DNA of 64,000 nt from Eubacterium sp. (GTDB lineage Bacteria > Bacillota > Clostridia > Lachnospirales > Lachnospiraceae). The DNA lies in contig JAILRB010000028.1 in NCBI GenBank assembly GCA_024698585.1, positions 36,709 to 100,708 on the forward strand, given 5' to 3'. The notes below the pieces were generated by a model. The model searched no databases and had not been told where the DNA came from. It was given only the letters and a program-made list of their open reading frames with translations. The translations under genes and the position numbers were made by a program. Every line of letters starts with the position of its first letter. Position 1 is the first letter of the stretch. Positions 36,034-45,329 of this stretch are shown one piece after another.

Positions 36034-37896
36034 ATGAGAAAACTTGCCTTATCGGATGAAATTTTATTGAAAATAGAAAAGCCTGCCAGATATATTGGAA
36101 ATGAAGTCAACATGGTAGTGAAGAATCCGGAAGATGTGGATGTTCGTTTTGCCATGTGCTTTCCGGATGTTTATGAAATCGGAATGTCCCATCTGGGAAT
36201 TCAGATTATTTACGATATGTTGAATAAGAGAGAGGACGTTTACTGTGAACGTGTGTATTCCCCATGGGTGGATTTGGATCAAATCATGCGAGAACAGAAG
36301 ATTCCTCTGTTTGCCATAGAATCCCAGGAACCCATCGATAAATTTGATTTCTTGGGAATTACCTTGCAATATGAAATGTGTTACACCAATATTCTTCAGG
36401 TATTAGACCTGGGAAATATTCCATTGAAAGCGATTGATCGCGGAGAAGATGAACCCATTGTTATTGGTGGAGGACCCTGTACCTATAATCCGGAACCAAT
36501 CGCAGATTTTTTTGACCTCTTTTACATCGGTGAAGGGGAAACAGCTTATGATGATTTGATTGATTTATATAAAGAAAACAAGAAACGTGGTGGAAGCAGA
36601 AAAGATTTCCTGGAAATGGCTGCAAAGATTGAATGTATTTATGTACCACAGTTTTATGAAGTGACGTATCAGGAAGATGGAACCATTAAGGAAATGATTA
36701 AGACCAATGATGCTGCCAGGGATACTGTGAAGAAGCAGATTGTCATTGATTTTGAAAAAGTTTCCTATCCGGAAAAACCCTTGGTTCCGTTCATTAAGGT
36801 AACACAGGATCGTTGTGTATTAGAGATTCAGCGTGGGTGTATCAGAGAATGTCGTTTTTGTCAGGCAGGCTCTGTGTATAAACCATTGCGTGAAAAGAGT
36901 CTGGAACGTTTGAAGTATCTTGCAAAAACTATGCTTGCGTCTACCGGACACGAGGAAATCTCCCTGAGTTCTTTAAGTACCAGTGATTATACGGAATTAA
37001 ACGAATTGATGGATTTTCTTTTAGAAGAATGTAAAAATAAAAAGATTAATATTTCTTTGCCATCGCTTCGAATTGATGCCTTTTCCCTGGATGTCATGAG
37101 TAAGGTGCAGGATGTAAAGAAAAGCTCCATTACCTTTGCTCCGGAAGCGGGAACTCAGCGAATGAGAAATGTCATTAACAAAGGTTTAACGGAAGAGGAT
37201 ATTTTATCCGGCTGTGAACAGGCCTTTAAAGGCGGATGGAATAAAGTGAAATTTTACTTTATGCTGGGTCAGCCGAATGAGACGGAAGAAGATGTGGATG
37301 GCATCATGGACTTATGCGAGAAAATCGCGGAATTATATTACGAAACAGTTCCAAAGGAAAAAAGAAACGGGAAATGTCAGATTACTGCCAGCACCTCTTT
37401 CTTTGTTCCGAAGCCATTTACGCCGTTCCAGTGGGCTCCGATGTGTACAGCCAAGACATTTCTGGAAAAGGCGAAACGTGTTAATGATAAAAGAAAGACC
37501 TTACTTAATCAGAAGAGTATTAAGTATAACTGGCATGAATCGGATATCAGTGTGTTAGAAGGGTTACTTGCCAGAGGAGACCGCCGTCTTTGTGACTTGA
37601 TTTTGTACATTTATGAGCATGGCGGCATTCTTGATGCATGGTCTGAATTCCATAATCAGGAATTATGGGAAGAAGCCATCCGTGAAAATAACGTGGATAT
37701 TGATTTTTATGTCACAAGAGCACGAGAGGAAGATGAAATTCTTCCTTGGGATTTCATTGATATTGGTGTCACAAAGAATTTCCTTCTTAGGGAATGGCAT
37801 AATGCCTTGGAAGAAAAGGTTACTCCGAACTGTCGTATGAAATGTTCCGGATGTGGTGCTGCTAGTTTTGGAGGAGGTATTTGCTATGAAAATTAG
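36034..37896 (+). CDS. Radical SAM protein, TIGR03960-type
   Basis: A 620-residue B12-binding-like/radical SAM enzyme. The N-terminal domain (about 30-190, MCFPDVYEIGMSHLGIQIIYDMLN) resembles the B12-binding fold. The radical SAM cluster motif CxxxCxxC is CIRECRFC, followed by the GGIT-like and C-terminal domains ending in a cysteine pair (MKCSGCGAA). Its partner, a DUF2344 protein, overlaps by 11 bp, and RNase G follows; this trio recurs in Clostridia. The reaction is unknown, though tRNA or rRNA modification has been suggested from context. ATG 36034 has GGAG 6 nt upstream. Confidence 0.9.
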   Translation: MRKLALSDEILLKIEKPARYIGNEVNMVVKNPEDVDVRFAMCFPDVYEIGMSHLGIQIIYDMLNKREDVYCERVYSPWVDLDQIMREQKIPLFAIESQEPIDKFDFLGITLQYEMCYTNILQVLDLGNIPLKAIDRGEDEPIVIGGGPCTYNPEPIADFFDLFYIGEGETAYDDLIDLYKENKKRGGSRKDFLEMAAKIECIYVPQFYEVTYQEDGTIKEMIKTNDAARDTVKKQIVIDFEKVSYPEKPLVPFIKVTQDRCVLEIQRGCIRECRFCQAGSVYKPLREKSLERLKYLAKTMLASTGHEEISLSSLSTSDYTELNELMDFLLEECKNKKINISLPSLRIDAFSLDVMSKVQDVKKSSITFAPEAGTQRMRNVINKGLTEEDILSGCEQAFKGGWNKVKFYFMLGQPNETEEDVDGIMDLCEKIAELYYETVPKEKRNGKCQITASTSFFVPKPFTPFQWAPMCTAKTFLEKAKRVNDKRKTLLNQKSIKYNWHESDISVLEGLLARGDRRLCDLILYIYEHGGILDAWSEFHNQELWEEAIRENNVDIDFYVTRAREEDEILPWDFIDIGVTKNFLLREWHNALEEKVTPNCRMKCSGCGAASFGGGICYEN

Positions 37897-38554
37897 AGTT
37901 CGTTTTTCAAAACAGGGAATGATGAAATTTATCGGTCATTTAGATATGGTTCGATATTTTCAGAAGGTACACCGCCGTGCGAATGTAGATGTGGTTTATT
38001 CGGAAGGTTTTTCTCCGCATCAGAAAATGTCCTTTGCATCCCCGTTAAGCGTGGGACTGTTGAGTCGGGGAGAATATTACGATTTAGAAGTGGCATCTTC
38101 TGACAGTACGAAAGAAATGCTTCAAAAAATCAATGCACAGAATGTGGAAGGCATTGAAGTGTTGAGTTATAAATTATTGCCGGATACGGCAAAAAACTGT
38201 ATGTCCATTGTGGCTGCTGCAGATTATCTGGTGCATATTCCGTTTTCGGAGGAACAACTTCAGGAGTATATGAACCAAAAGGAGATTCTTGTTTTGAAAA
38301 AAACAAAGAAAAGCGAAAAGATGGTTGATATTCGTCCGATGATTTATGAACTGAAAGCAGAAGCTGATGGGGTATTTATGAAAGTGGCTCAGGGAAGTGC
38401 TGCCAACCTGAAACCGGATTTGGTTATGAAGAGTTTCTATGAGTTTTGTGGCAAGGAAATGCCGGGAAACCTTTTATATGAACGATTAGATATGTATTGT
38501 TTAGATGGGGAACGTTTGGTTTCTCTAGATAACATCGGACAGGACATTGCATAA
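37886..38554 (+). CDS. DUF2344 / TIGR03936 family protein
   Basis: A 222-residue protein of the family that follows or is fused to TIGR03960 radical SAM enzymes. It starts KIRVRFSKQGMMKFIGHLDMVRYFQKVHRRA, and FSPHQKMSFASPLSVGLLSRGEYYD is equally characteristic. It starts inside the radical SAM gene with GGAGGAGG upstream, so tight coupling is expected. Presumed partner or specificity subunit; no catalytic residues can be named. Confidence 0.88.
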   Translation: MKIRVRFSKQGMMKFIGHLDMVRYFQKVHRRANVDVVYSEGFSPHQKMSFASPLSVGLLSRGEYYDLEVASSDSTKEMLQKINAQNVEGIEVLSYKLLPDTAKNCMSIVAAADYLVHIPFSEEQLQEYMNQKEILVLKKTKKSEKMVDIRPMIYELKAEADGVFMKVAQGSAANLKPDLVMKSFYEFCGKEMPGNLLYERLDMYCLDGERLVSLDNIGQDIA

Positions 38555-38576
38555 GGATTGAAAACGAGGAAAAAAC

Positions 38577-39692
38577 ATGGGACAGAAATTCATTATTTCA
38601 GATTTTTATAAAAACCATCTGTTAGGGTTTCAACTTTCAGATGGTACGGTTCATAAAATCGTGGATCTGGCAGATGAAAATATTGTCGGCAATATTTATT
38701 GCGGCTATATCAGTGATGTGGTGAAAAACATTGACGCAGCCTTTGTCCAAATAGGGAGTCAGAAGGGATTTCTTTCCACAAAGAAATTGAACCGGAATGT
38801 TCAATGTGGGGATAAAGTCTTAGTGCAGGTGGAATATGATGCCATTAAAACGAAAGATTATGGTCTGACGGTGAATCTTTCTCTTTCTGGAACCGCATTG
38901 GTTCTCACTGTTGGAAGTCCTGCGATTTCTATTTCAAAAAAGATTCAGGATGTGGATAAAAGAACTGAATTAAAAGAATGGATGAAACCTTATCGCAATA
39001 ATGATTATGGATTTATTTTAAGAACACAGAGTCAGTCCATGACGAGGGAACAAATTTTACAGGAAGCCGATGATCTTATAGAACGATTAGAGAAAATTCG
39101 CAGAAAATTTTCTCATTCAAGACCGAAGGAATTGCTATGGGAAGAGAATAAGACGATAATACAGGCGAAAAGCTTTTTGGAACAGCATTCCGGTGAAATC
39201 ATTACTGACAATTCTTTCGTTGCAGAACAACTAAAGGAACAAGGAATTGCATTTCGTTTTTTTGAAACAGGGAAAATCAGTCTGTACAACTTATATCGAT
39301 TAGATCAAGTGGTGGAGCAGTGCCTTAGCAAAAAGGTCTGGTTGAAGTCCGGTGCTTATTTGATTTTCGATGATACGGAAGCTTTCACTGTGGTGGATGT
39401 AAATTCCGGGAAAGCTGAAATTAAGGGGGATAAGGAAAACGTCATTTTTCAGATTAATCAGGAAGCGGCATGGAAGATTGCGGAACAAATGGAACTTCGA
39501 AATTTATCCGGCATTGTCCTTGTTGATTTCATTAATATGAAAAGTGAAGAACATAAAGAAAAGATTTTAGAGTTATTGAATCAGATTTTGAAGTCCCAAA
39601 GTGTCTTTTGTAAAGCCTATGGTTTTACAAGACTTGGACTAATGGAAATCTCAAGAAAGAAAAAGGACAAGCCTTTTCATGAAATTATATAA
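38577..39692 (+). CDS. rng: Ribonuclease E/G family protein (Rng-like)
   Basis: A 371-residue RNase G-type endoribonuclease for rRNA and mRNA processing. The S1 domain is NIYCGYISDVVKNIDAAFVQIGSQKGFLS (about 38-70). The 5' sensor/RNase H-like middle region follows, and the DNase I-like catalytic part carries the two magnesium aspartates in TVVDVNSGKAE and VLVDFINM. It ends soon after FTRLGLMEISRKK and lacks the RNase E zinc-link cysteines and scaffold, so it is a short form. In relatives it is followed directly by rplU; here about 7 kb intervenes. Confidence 0.9.
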   Translation: MGQKFIISDFYKNHLLGFQLSDGTVHKIVDLADENIVGNIYCGYISDVVKNIDAAFVQIGSQKGFLSTKKLNRNVQCGDKVLVQVEYDAIKTKDYGLTVNLSLSGTALVLTVGSPAISISKKIQDVDKRTELKEWMKPYRNNDYGFILRTQSQSMTREQILQEADDLIERLEKIRRKFSHSRPKELLWEENKTIIQAKSFLEQHSGEIITDNSFVAEQLKEQGIAFRFFETGKISLYNLYRLDQVVEQCLSKKVWLKSGAYLIFDDTEAFTVVDVNSGKAEIKGDKENVIFQINQEAAWKIAEQMELRNLSGIVLVDFINMKSEEHKEKILELLNQILKSQSVFCKAYGFTRLGLMEISRKKKDKPFHEII

Positions 39693-39713
39693 GAAATAAA
39701 GGAGGAATAAATC

Positions 39714-41318
39714 ATGTGGAAGAAGAAAAGTTATTTTCTGTTAATTGCGGTGTTGATGATGCTTTCATGTACTGCTTGTGGTGGTAAGGATTCCTCCTCA
39801 AAAAAACAAAAAACTGAAAAAAAATCCGTGAAGCAGGTGGATTTATCCTGGTATATTAATTTTTCCTGGTTTAACAGTGGCTGGGGAAAGAACTTGGTGT
39901 CGAAAGCCATTACAGAGAAAACCGGTTGTGACATCAACTTTGTAGTTCCTACCGGGGACCCGAATGAAAAATTGGATTCCATGATTTCTTCCGGTACGCT
40001 TCCTGATCTGATTACTTTAGGATGGTGGGAACCGGAAATCAGTCAGATGGTCAGCAATGGTGATGTATGTGCTTTGGATGAATTGGCAGACCAATACGAT
40101 ACTTATTTTTATGATGTTGTAAACGAACAGGTGGTACGTTGGCATTCAGCAGAGGATGGTCATTTATATCAATATCCGAATTCTGCATGGTCTCCATCGG
40201 ATTATGACCAATACGATAATCTGCCGTCCAATCAGACCTTTATGGTTCGAAAGGATATCTATGAAGCGATTGGTTCTCCGGACATGACCACTCCAGAGGG
40301 ATTCATTGCTGCAGTGGAGAAAGCTCATAAGATGTTTCCGGAAGTGGATGGCAAAGAACTGATTCCGATTGGCTGTACGGAATTTGGAAATATTGGGTGT
40401 GATTCCTTTGATAACTATCTGATGAATTTCCTTGCCGTTCCTTATGTGGATGAGAATGGAAATGCAATAGACCGATATTTATCAGAAGACTTGATTGTTT
40501 GGCTGAAGGCATTTCGTAAGTTAGGAGAAGAAGGTCTTCTAAAAGATGAAATCTTTATTGATACAAGAACCCAGATGTCTGAAAAAATAGCAAACGGACA
40601 GTATTTTTGCATGATTTATCAGTATACTGATATGTCCGACCAGCAAAAAGAGTTATATAACAAAGATCCGAACAGTATTTATATGGCTGTGGATGGACCG
40701 AAAAATCTAAAAGGTGATGATTATACATTACCGGGAACAGGAATCAATGGATGGACCGTGACTCTTGTTTCCAAGAATTGTGAACATCCGGATGCTGCCA
40801 TTAATCTGATGACTTATTTGATCAGTGAGGAAGGACAGCGGATGACCTGGCTCGGTGTAGAAGGAAAAACATGGGATTATGATGCGGAAGGGGTTCCGCG
40901 TTTTCATAAAGATATTTTAGAATTGTTAAATTCTGATCGACAGAAATTTGATGAATTATATGGAGCAGATTCCTGTTATTGGATGTTCCAAAATGATGTA
41001 TTGGCGAAACAGTGGCTGGGGGATGATGAAAATGATCCGACAACCCAGTTGAAACAGTGGACTTATCCATATGTGGTTTATAACGGTCAATATACCATTA
41101 CGTTTGATCCGGAATCTGAGGTTGGCCAGATTAAGGCAAAAGCGGATGCGCTGTGGGGAGACACGCTTCCGAGATTATTACTGGCTAAAAGTGATAAGGA
41201 ATTCGACGAAATATTCTGCGAATTTAAAAAGAAACGTTATTCCTTAGGTTACGATAAGGTTTTGGCGGCCTTAACGAAGCAAATGAAGGAGAATATGAAT
41301 AAATTAGGGTTAGATTAA
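39714..41318 (+). CDS. Extracellular solute-binding lipoprotein (family 1, LplA/YtcQ-like)
   Basis: A 534-residue lipoprotein. The signal peptide ends at a lipobox-like CTAC-GG (C22; C19 is another candidate lipidation site). The mature part has the two-lobed sugar-binding protein pattern: LSWYINFSWF, CDINFVVPTGDPNEKLDSMISSGTLPDLITLG, and later WTVTLVSKNCEHPDAAINLMTYLIS. Such large members bind oligosaccharides. No ABC permease or ATPase gene is nearby; a YesM-type kinase starts 2 bp later, so it may act as the ligand sensor for that kinase or feed a permease encoded elsewhere. The ribosome binding site AAAGGAGG is strong; no promoter is seen after rng. Confidence 0.88.
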   Translation: MWKKKSYFLLIAVLMMLSCTACGGKDSSSKKQKTEKKSVKQVDLSWYINFSWFNSGWGKNLVSKAITEKTGCDINFVVPTGDPNEKLDSMISSGTLPDLITLGWWEPEISQMVSNGDVCALDELADQYDTYFYDVVNEQVVRWHSAEDGHLYQYPNSAWSPSDYDQYDNLPSNQTFMVRKDIYEAIGSPDMTTPEGFIAAVEKAHKMFPEVDGKELIPIGCTEFGNIGCDSFDNYLMNFLAVPYVDENGNAIDRYLSEDLIVWLKAFRKLGEEGLLKDEIFIDTRTQMSEKIANGQYFCMIYQYTDMSDQQKELYNKDPNSIYMAVDGPKNLKGDDYTLPGTGINGWTVTLVSKNCEHPDAAINLMTYLISEEGQRMTWLGVEGKTWDYDAEGVPRFHKDILELLNSDRQKFDELYGADSCYWMFQNDVLAKQWLGDDENDPTTQLKQWTYPYVVYNGQYTITFDPESEVGQIKAKADALWGDTLPRLLLAKSDKEFDEIFCEFKKKRYSLGYDKVLAALTKQMKENMNKLGLD

Positions 41319-41320
41319 TT

Positions 41321-43105
41321 ATGAATGATGAAAAAAAGAAAAAGAAGTCGCACCTTTCTCTGGGACAAAAGGTCACTTCGTTAATTGTTTCCACAATGGT
41401 CTTTTGTGCAATGCTATGGACTGTTGTTATGTTCGTAAATATGGCAAGAAATGCTAAGGACAATGCGTTAATTGAGGAACGTGCCTTTATCAATTCGGTG
41501 CAATCAGATATTAACAGCGTGGAAGAAGTCTGTAATCTTGCAAAACAGATGATTTCACAAAATGCTTCCATTGTAGGGTATATGGAAGCAGTAAAATCCG
41601 GTAAGGATTTAAGCACTGTGGAAAAGATTGATTTTTACAATACAGAGCTGGCACATATTGATAATATGACCAATCTGAATCCGTACCTTTATCAGTTAAG
41701 GTTATTTGTTAATGCGGATGTTACGGAAAAGAAACCATGTTTCTACCGTATTGACCGGTTAGAGAATATGACCTGGTACGGGAAATATCAGGATGATTCC
41801 TGGGTGATGAATTATTACGATACTGCTTTTGCTGATGGAACCAATCACAATACGAAATTAGCAGGTTTGATTAAGAATATTTATGATAATCATGACCATC
41901 TTTTGGCTGTGTTGGAAGTTTCCACGGATATTGAAAATCTGATTCCGAATTTTTACAAAACAGACAATGGAGAATGGAACTTTTTTGTTAACGAAAAAAA
42001 TCAGATTGTTTGTTCTGACGAAAATGAAGAATTTTTAAAAGCACATAAAGAGGAAATCCTAACGTATTTGAAATATAAGGATGAATCAAACTATCTTTCG
42101 TTTATGGGAGAAGATGCTATTGTCTCAACCATGGATATGGATTCGTTAAAAGGAACATATGTCCATATCGCGTTGACGGAAAAAATGGTACAGTCCTATT
42201 ATCGGAGTCAGATTCCATATGTATTGGTTGTGATTTTTTCCATGATCGTCTTTTCCGGTCTGGTTATTTTTCTGATTCGTCATATTTTCAAACGATTTAA
42301 TACCTTAACTTCTTCCGTTAACAGAATTAAAAACGGAGAACATATTCTTCTTCCGGATGAAGGGGACGACGAAATCACGGATATGGCCCGACAGATTAAT
42401 GATATGGTCCGTTCTCTGGAAAAGTTAAATAAGGAAACCGTGGAAAATGAACTTTTAATGAAAAATACAGAAATCAAGGCGTTGCAGAACCAAATCAATG
42501 CCCATTTCATGTATAATGTTTTAGAGACAATCAAAATGCTTGCGGAAATCAAGGAAGATTACGAGATTTCCGATGCAGTAACATCCTTGGGAGAAATGTT
42601 CAGATATTCTGTTAAATGGAGCTCAGGTATGGTAGAATTAAAAGAAGAGATTAAATATATTCGAAATTATCTGAATCTTTTAAATCTGCGTTTTGATTAT
42701 GAAATTTTCTTATCTTTAAATATTCCACAGGAGTACATGAAGTTAAAAATTCCGAAAATGTCTTTACAGCCATTAGTGGAAAACTCTGTGTATCATGGAA
42801 TCGAGGATATTGCAGAAGATACGTATATTTATATTAAGGTATATGAAGAAGGCGATGTAATTAGCATCGAGGTTTCTGATGCCGGTGTGGGAATGTCAGA
42901 GGAAACCTTGCAGATGTTAAGAAATCGATTGAATTCTGTGGATTCTGTCAGTGAAGACAGTGACCATGGACGTGCGCTTTACAATGTAATGCAGCGAATT
43001 AAAATGTATTTTGGCCCTGAATATGGCATTGAAATATATTCAAAAGAAGGAATCTATACGAAAGTTGTAATCCAGATTCCGAAGGAGAAGGAGAAAGAGG
43101 AATGA
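41321..43105 (+). CDS. Sensor histidine kinase, YesM/LytS type
   Basis: A 594-residue membrane kinase with two transmembrane helices (about 18-38 and 292-316) framing a large extracytoplasmic sensor region (about 40-290), then HAMP (about 315-370), a coiled coil and a His_kinase/HATPase pair. The phospho-acceptor H395 lies in ALQNQINAHFMYNVLETI, where the family consensus INPHF has Ala instead of Pro. N and G boxes are PLVENSVYHGI and SDAGVGMS. It is coupled to the solute-binding lipoprotein and overlaps the response regulator by 4 bp. Confidence 0.93.
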   Translation: MNDEKKKKKSHLSLGQKVTSLIVSTMVFCAMLWTVVMFVNMARNAKDNALIEERAFINSVQSDINSVEEVCNLAKQMISQNASIVGYMEAVKSGKDLSTVEKIDFYNTELAHIDNMTNLNPYLYQLRLFVNADVTEKKPCFYRIDRLENMTWYGKYQDDSWVMNYYDTAFADGTNHNTKLAGLIKNIYDNHDHLLAVLEVSTDIENLIPNFYKTDNGEWNFFVNEKNQIVCSDENEEFLKAHKEEILTYLKYKDESNYLSFMGEDAIVSTMDMDSLKGTYVHIALTEKMVQSYYRSQIPYVLVVIFSMIVFSGLVIFLIRHIFKRFNTLTSSVNRIKNGEHILLPDEGDDEITDMARQINDMVRSLEKLNKETVENELLMKNTEIKALQNQINAHFMYNVLETIKMLAEIKEDYEISDAVTSLGEMFRYSVKWSSGMVELKEEIKYIRNYLNLLNLRFDYEIFLSLNIPQEYMKLKIPKMSLQPLVENSVYHGIEDIAEDTYIYIKVYEEGDVISIEVSDAGVGMSEETLQMLRNRLNSVDSVSEDSDHGRALYNVMQRIKMYFGPEYGIEIYSKEGIYTKVVIQIPKEKEKEE

Positions 43106-44547
43106 GAACACTATTATTAGTAGAAGATGAAAAACTAATAAGAAAAGGAATCCGTTCAATTATTGAACGTTCCGGTGTGGAGATTGAAGAAATAATTGAA
43201 TGTCCAAACGGGGAAGAGGCGTTGAAAATATTAAAGGAACGTGAAATTGACGCAATGTTTACCGACATTCGTATGCCAAAGATGGATGGGGTTACTTTGG
43301 TCAATGAAGTTCAGAAATTAGATCATAAACCATTGATTGCTGCAATCAGTGGATTTGATGAATTTGAATATGCAGTGGAATTACTTCGAAATGGGGTTCG
43401 GGATTATATTTTAAAACCGGTAGATCGAAATAAGATTACCAAGACTCTGGAAACATTCCAGAAAGAACTGGCTTTTTCAGAAACAGAATACAATCGAAGA
43501 AAACGAATTGCCATTCAGCAGCTTCAGTATATGCTGTTCTATGATAATGTGACGGAAGTAGAAGTTGAGAATATCTGTTGTGCTGTTCACCCATATATGC
43601 CGGTAAACAATTTTGTTGTATTTTGTTTTGGAAATATGGATGATACCGATGATTTAACTTCTCAGGGGAAATATTATTATGTTCAAGGCGAAAACTATAT
43701 GAACATGATTATTGCAGATGACCGCTATAAGTTAGAAGTGGCTGAAAAACTGAAAGGTTCCTACTATGGAATCAGCCGTAAATATTTTAATTTCATGGAT
43801 GTGAAGCAGGCGTTCTGTGAAGCTGCAAAAATGAGAAAAACAGCCTTTGAAACATGTAATCATGTAATTGATGCTGCAACATATAAGGAACCGGAAGCAG
43901 AATTCCAGTACGGAGTTAAGGTTATGATGCAGACAGCGAATCTGATTTGTTCTAATAAGCTGGATGAGGCTTTGGCACAGATGCAGTTGTTTGTGGAAGG
44001 CGTGAAGGAAAGAAAATATTCCATTGACGAATTCGAAGAACAGATGGATATTATTATTTCCACAACCATGAAGGTTTACAAGAATACATTGAAAAATAAA
44101 GAAAATGAGGTTCGTGAATTATTGGATATGTTCAGTTTCCAGACCATTGATGACTATATGATGGTGGTAAATGATTGGATTAAGAACTTTAATGAATTGA
44201 TTGGAACCGATGTGGACGAGCATAAGACCGGTCAGAAGATGGAAAAAGCCATCGAGTACATTAAGGAAAATTATGCGACAGACCTGAACATGGCTGTGGT
44301 ATCCAATTACATTTCCATGAACTATTCCTTGTTCTCGTTTACATTCAAGCAGTATACAGGAACGAACTTTGTAAACTTCCTGAAGAATATTCGTGTAGGT
44401 GAGGCAAAGAAACTTTTAACGGAAACAGACATGAAAGTCAATGAAATTTCAAGAGCTGTAGGATACGACCATGAAAAACACTTTATGAAGACATTTAAAA
44501 GTATTACCGGTCTGACTCCTTCGCAGTATCGTAATAATTTGGGGTAA
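43102..44547 (+). CDS. Response regulator, YesN type with AraC DNA-binding domain
   Basis: A 481-residue regulator. The receiver domain (about 1-120) has the acidic pocket EDE, phospho-acceptor D55 (FTDIRMPKMDG), the Ser of AAISGF and the Lys of ILKPVD. A middle helical region of about 250 residues is not recognised. The C-terminal AraC HTH pair spans about 380-481 (NMAVVSNYISMNYSLFSFTFKQYTG, INEISRAVGYDHEKHFMKTFKSITGLTPSQYR). It is the cognate partner of the kinase by overlap. Target genes are not obvious in the window. Confidence 0.94.
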   Translation: MRTLLLVEDEKLIRKGIRSIIERSGVEIEEIIECPNGEEALKILKEREIDAMFTDIRMPKMDGVTLVNEVQKLDHKPLIAAISGFDEFEYAVELLRNGVRDYILKPVDRNKITKTLETFQKELAFSETEYNRRKRIAIQQLQYMLFYDNVTEVEVENICCAVHPYMPVNNFVVFCFGNMDDTDDLTSQGKYYYVQGENYMNMIIADDRYKLEVAEKLKGSYYGISRKYFNFMDVKQAFCEAAKMRKTAFETCNHVIDAATYKEPEAEFQYGVKVMMQTANLICSNKLDEALAQMQLFVEGVKERKYSIDEFEEQMDIIISTTMKVYKNTLKNKENEVRELLDMFSFQTIDDYMMVVNDWIKNFNELIGTDVDEHKTGQKMEKAIEYIKENYATDLNMAVVSNYISMNYSLFSFTFKQYTGTNFVNFLKNIRVGEAKKLLTETDMKVNEISRAVGYDHEKHFMKTFKSITGLTPSQYRNNLG

Positions 44548-44553
44548 CAGATA

Positions 44554-45258
44554 ATGAAAAAGATTCACTTGGAAAAGAAGACTATATGGAAAGGGATTAA
44601 GAAAACGCTGATTGCAATCATAGGAATTTCATTGATTGTTGGGCTTGGTGTATTGATTATTAATCTCATTATTGTAGGAAGCACATCAGACCAGATTCTT
44701 ACGGTGGAGGAAGCAGCAAAAAAAGATGCGGATTGCATTATTGTTTTAGGTGCTGGAGTAAAACCGGACGGTACCCCGACATGGATGTTGGAAGATCGAA
44801 TTCTTGTGGGAGAAGAACTGTATCAGAAGCAGGCGGCAAAGAAGCTTTTGATGTCTGGGGATCATGGACGGGTCACTTATGACGAAGTCAATACCATGAA
44901 AGGGTATTGTATTGAAGACGGAATTCCTTCCGAAGATATTTTTATGGATCATGCCGGATTTGAAACCTATGATACCATGTATCGGGCAAAGGAAGTTTTT
45001 GGAGCAAAGAAAGTAATTATTGTAACACAGAAATATCATCTGTATCGTAGTCTTTATATTGCTAATAAATTGGGATTGGAAGCTTACGGTGTTTCGGCTG
45101 ACTTAAGAGGATATGGTTCTATGCAAAGCTACCGGGAAGTCCGGGAATGGTTAGCCAGGGTAAAATCCTTTGGGAAATGTATCCTGAAACCGGAACCAAA
45201 GTATTTAGGGGACTTTATTGATATTAAAGCCAGCGGCGATGTGACAAATGATAAGTAA
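44554..45258 (+). CDS. DUF218/YdcF-SanA family membrane protein
   Basis: A 234-residue protein with one N-terminal membrane helix (about 17-40) and an extracytoplasmic DUF218 domain (DADCIIVLGAGVKPDGTPTWMLEDRILVGEELY, KLLMSGDHG, VIIVTQKYHLYRSLYIAN). SanA/ElyC relatives affect envelope integrity and vancomycin permeability in enterobacteria; no biochemical activity is assigned. It is 7 bp after the response regulator, so likely in the same transcript. Confidence 0.88.
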   Translation: MKKIHLEKKTIWKGIKKTLIAIIGISLIVGLGVLIINLIIVGSTSDQILTVEEAAKKDADCIIVLGAGVKPDGTPTWMLEDRILVGEELYQKQAAKKLLMSGDHGRVTYDEVNTMKGYCIEDGIPSEDIFMDHAGFETYDTMYRAKEVFGAKKVIIVTQKYHLYRSLYIANKLGLEAYGVSADLRGYGSMQSYREVREWLARVKSFGKCILKPEPKYLGDFIDIKASGDVTNDK

Positions 45259-45268
45259 AACGAAATAA

Positions 45269-45298
45269 ACTGCTTGGTACGAATCTGTACCAGGCAGT
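45269..45298 (+). terminator. Hairpin after the DUF218 gene, possible weak terminator
   Basis: A 12-bp stem (45269-45280 with 45287-45298, one G-T pair) and a 6-nt loop. Only a weak T run follows (ATCTTATG), so read-through into the next gene is plausible. Confidence 0.5.
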
Positions 45299-45329
45299 AT
45301 CTTATGTAATCATAAAAAGGAGAGTTGAA

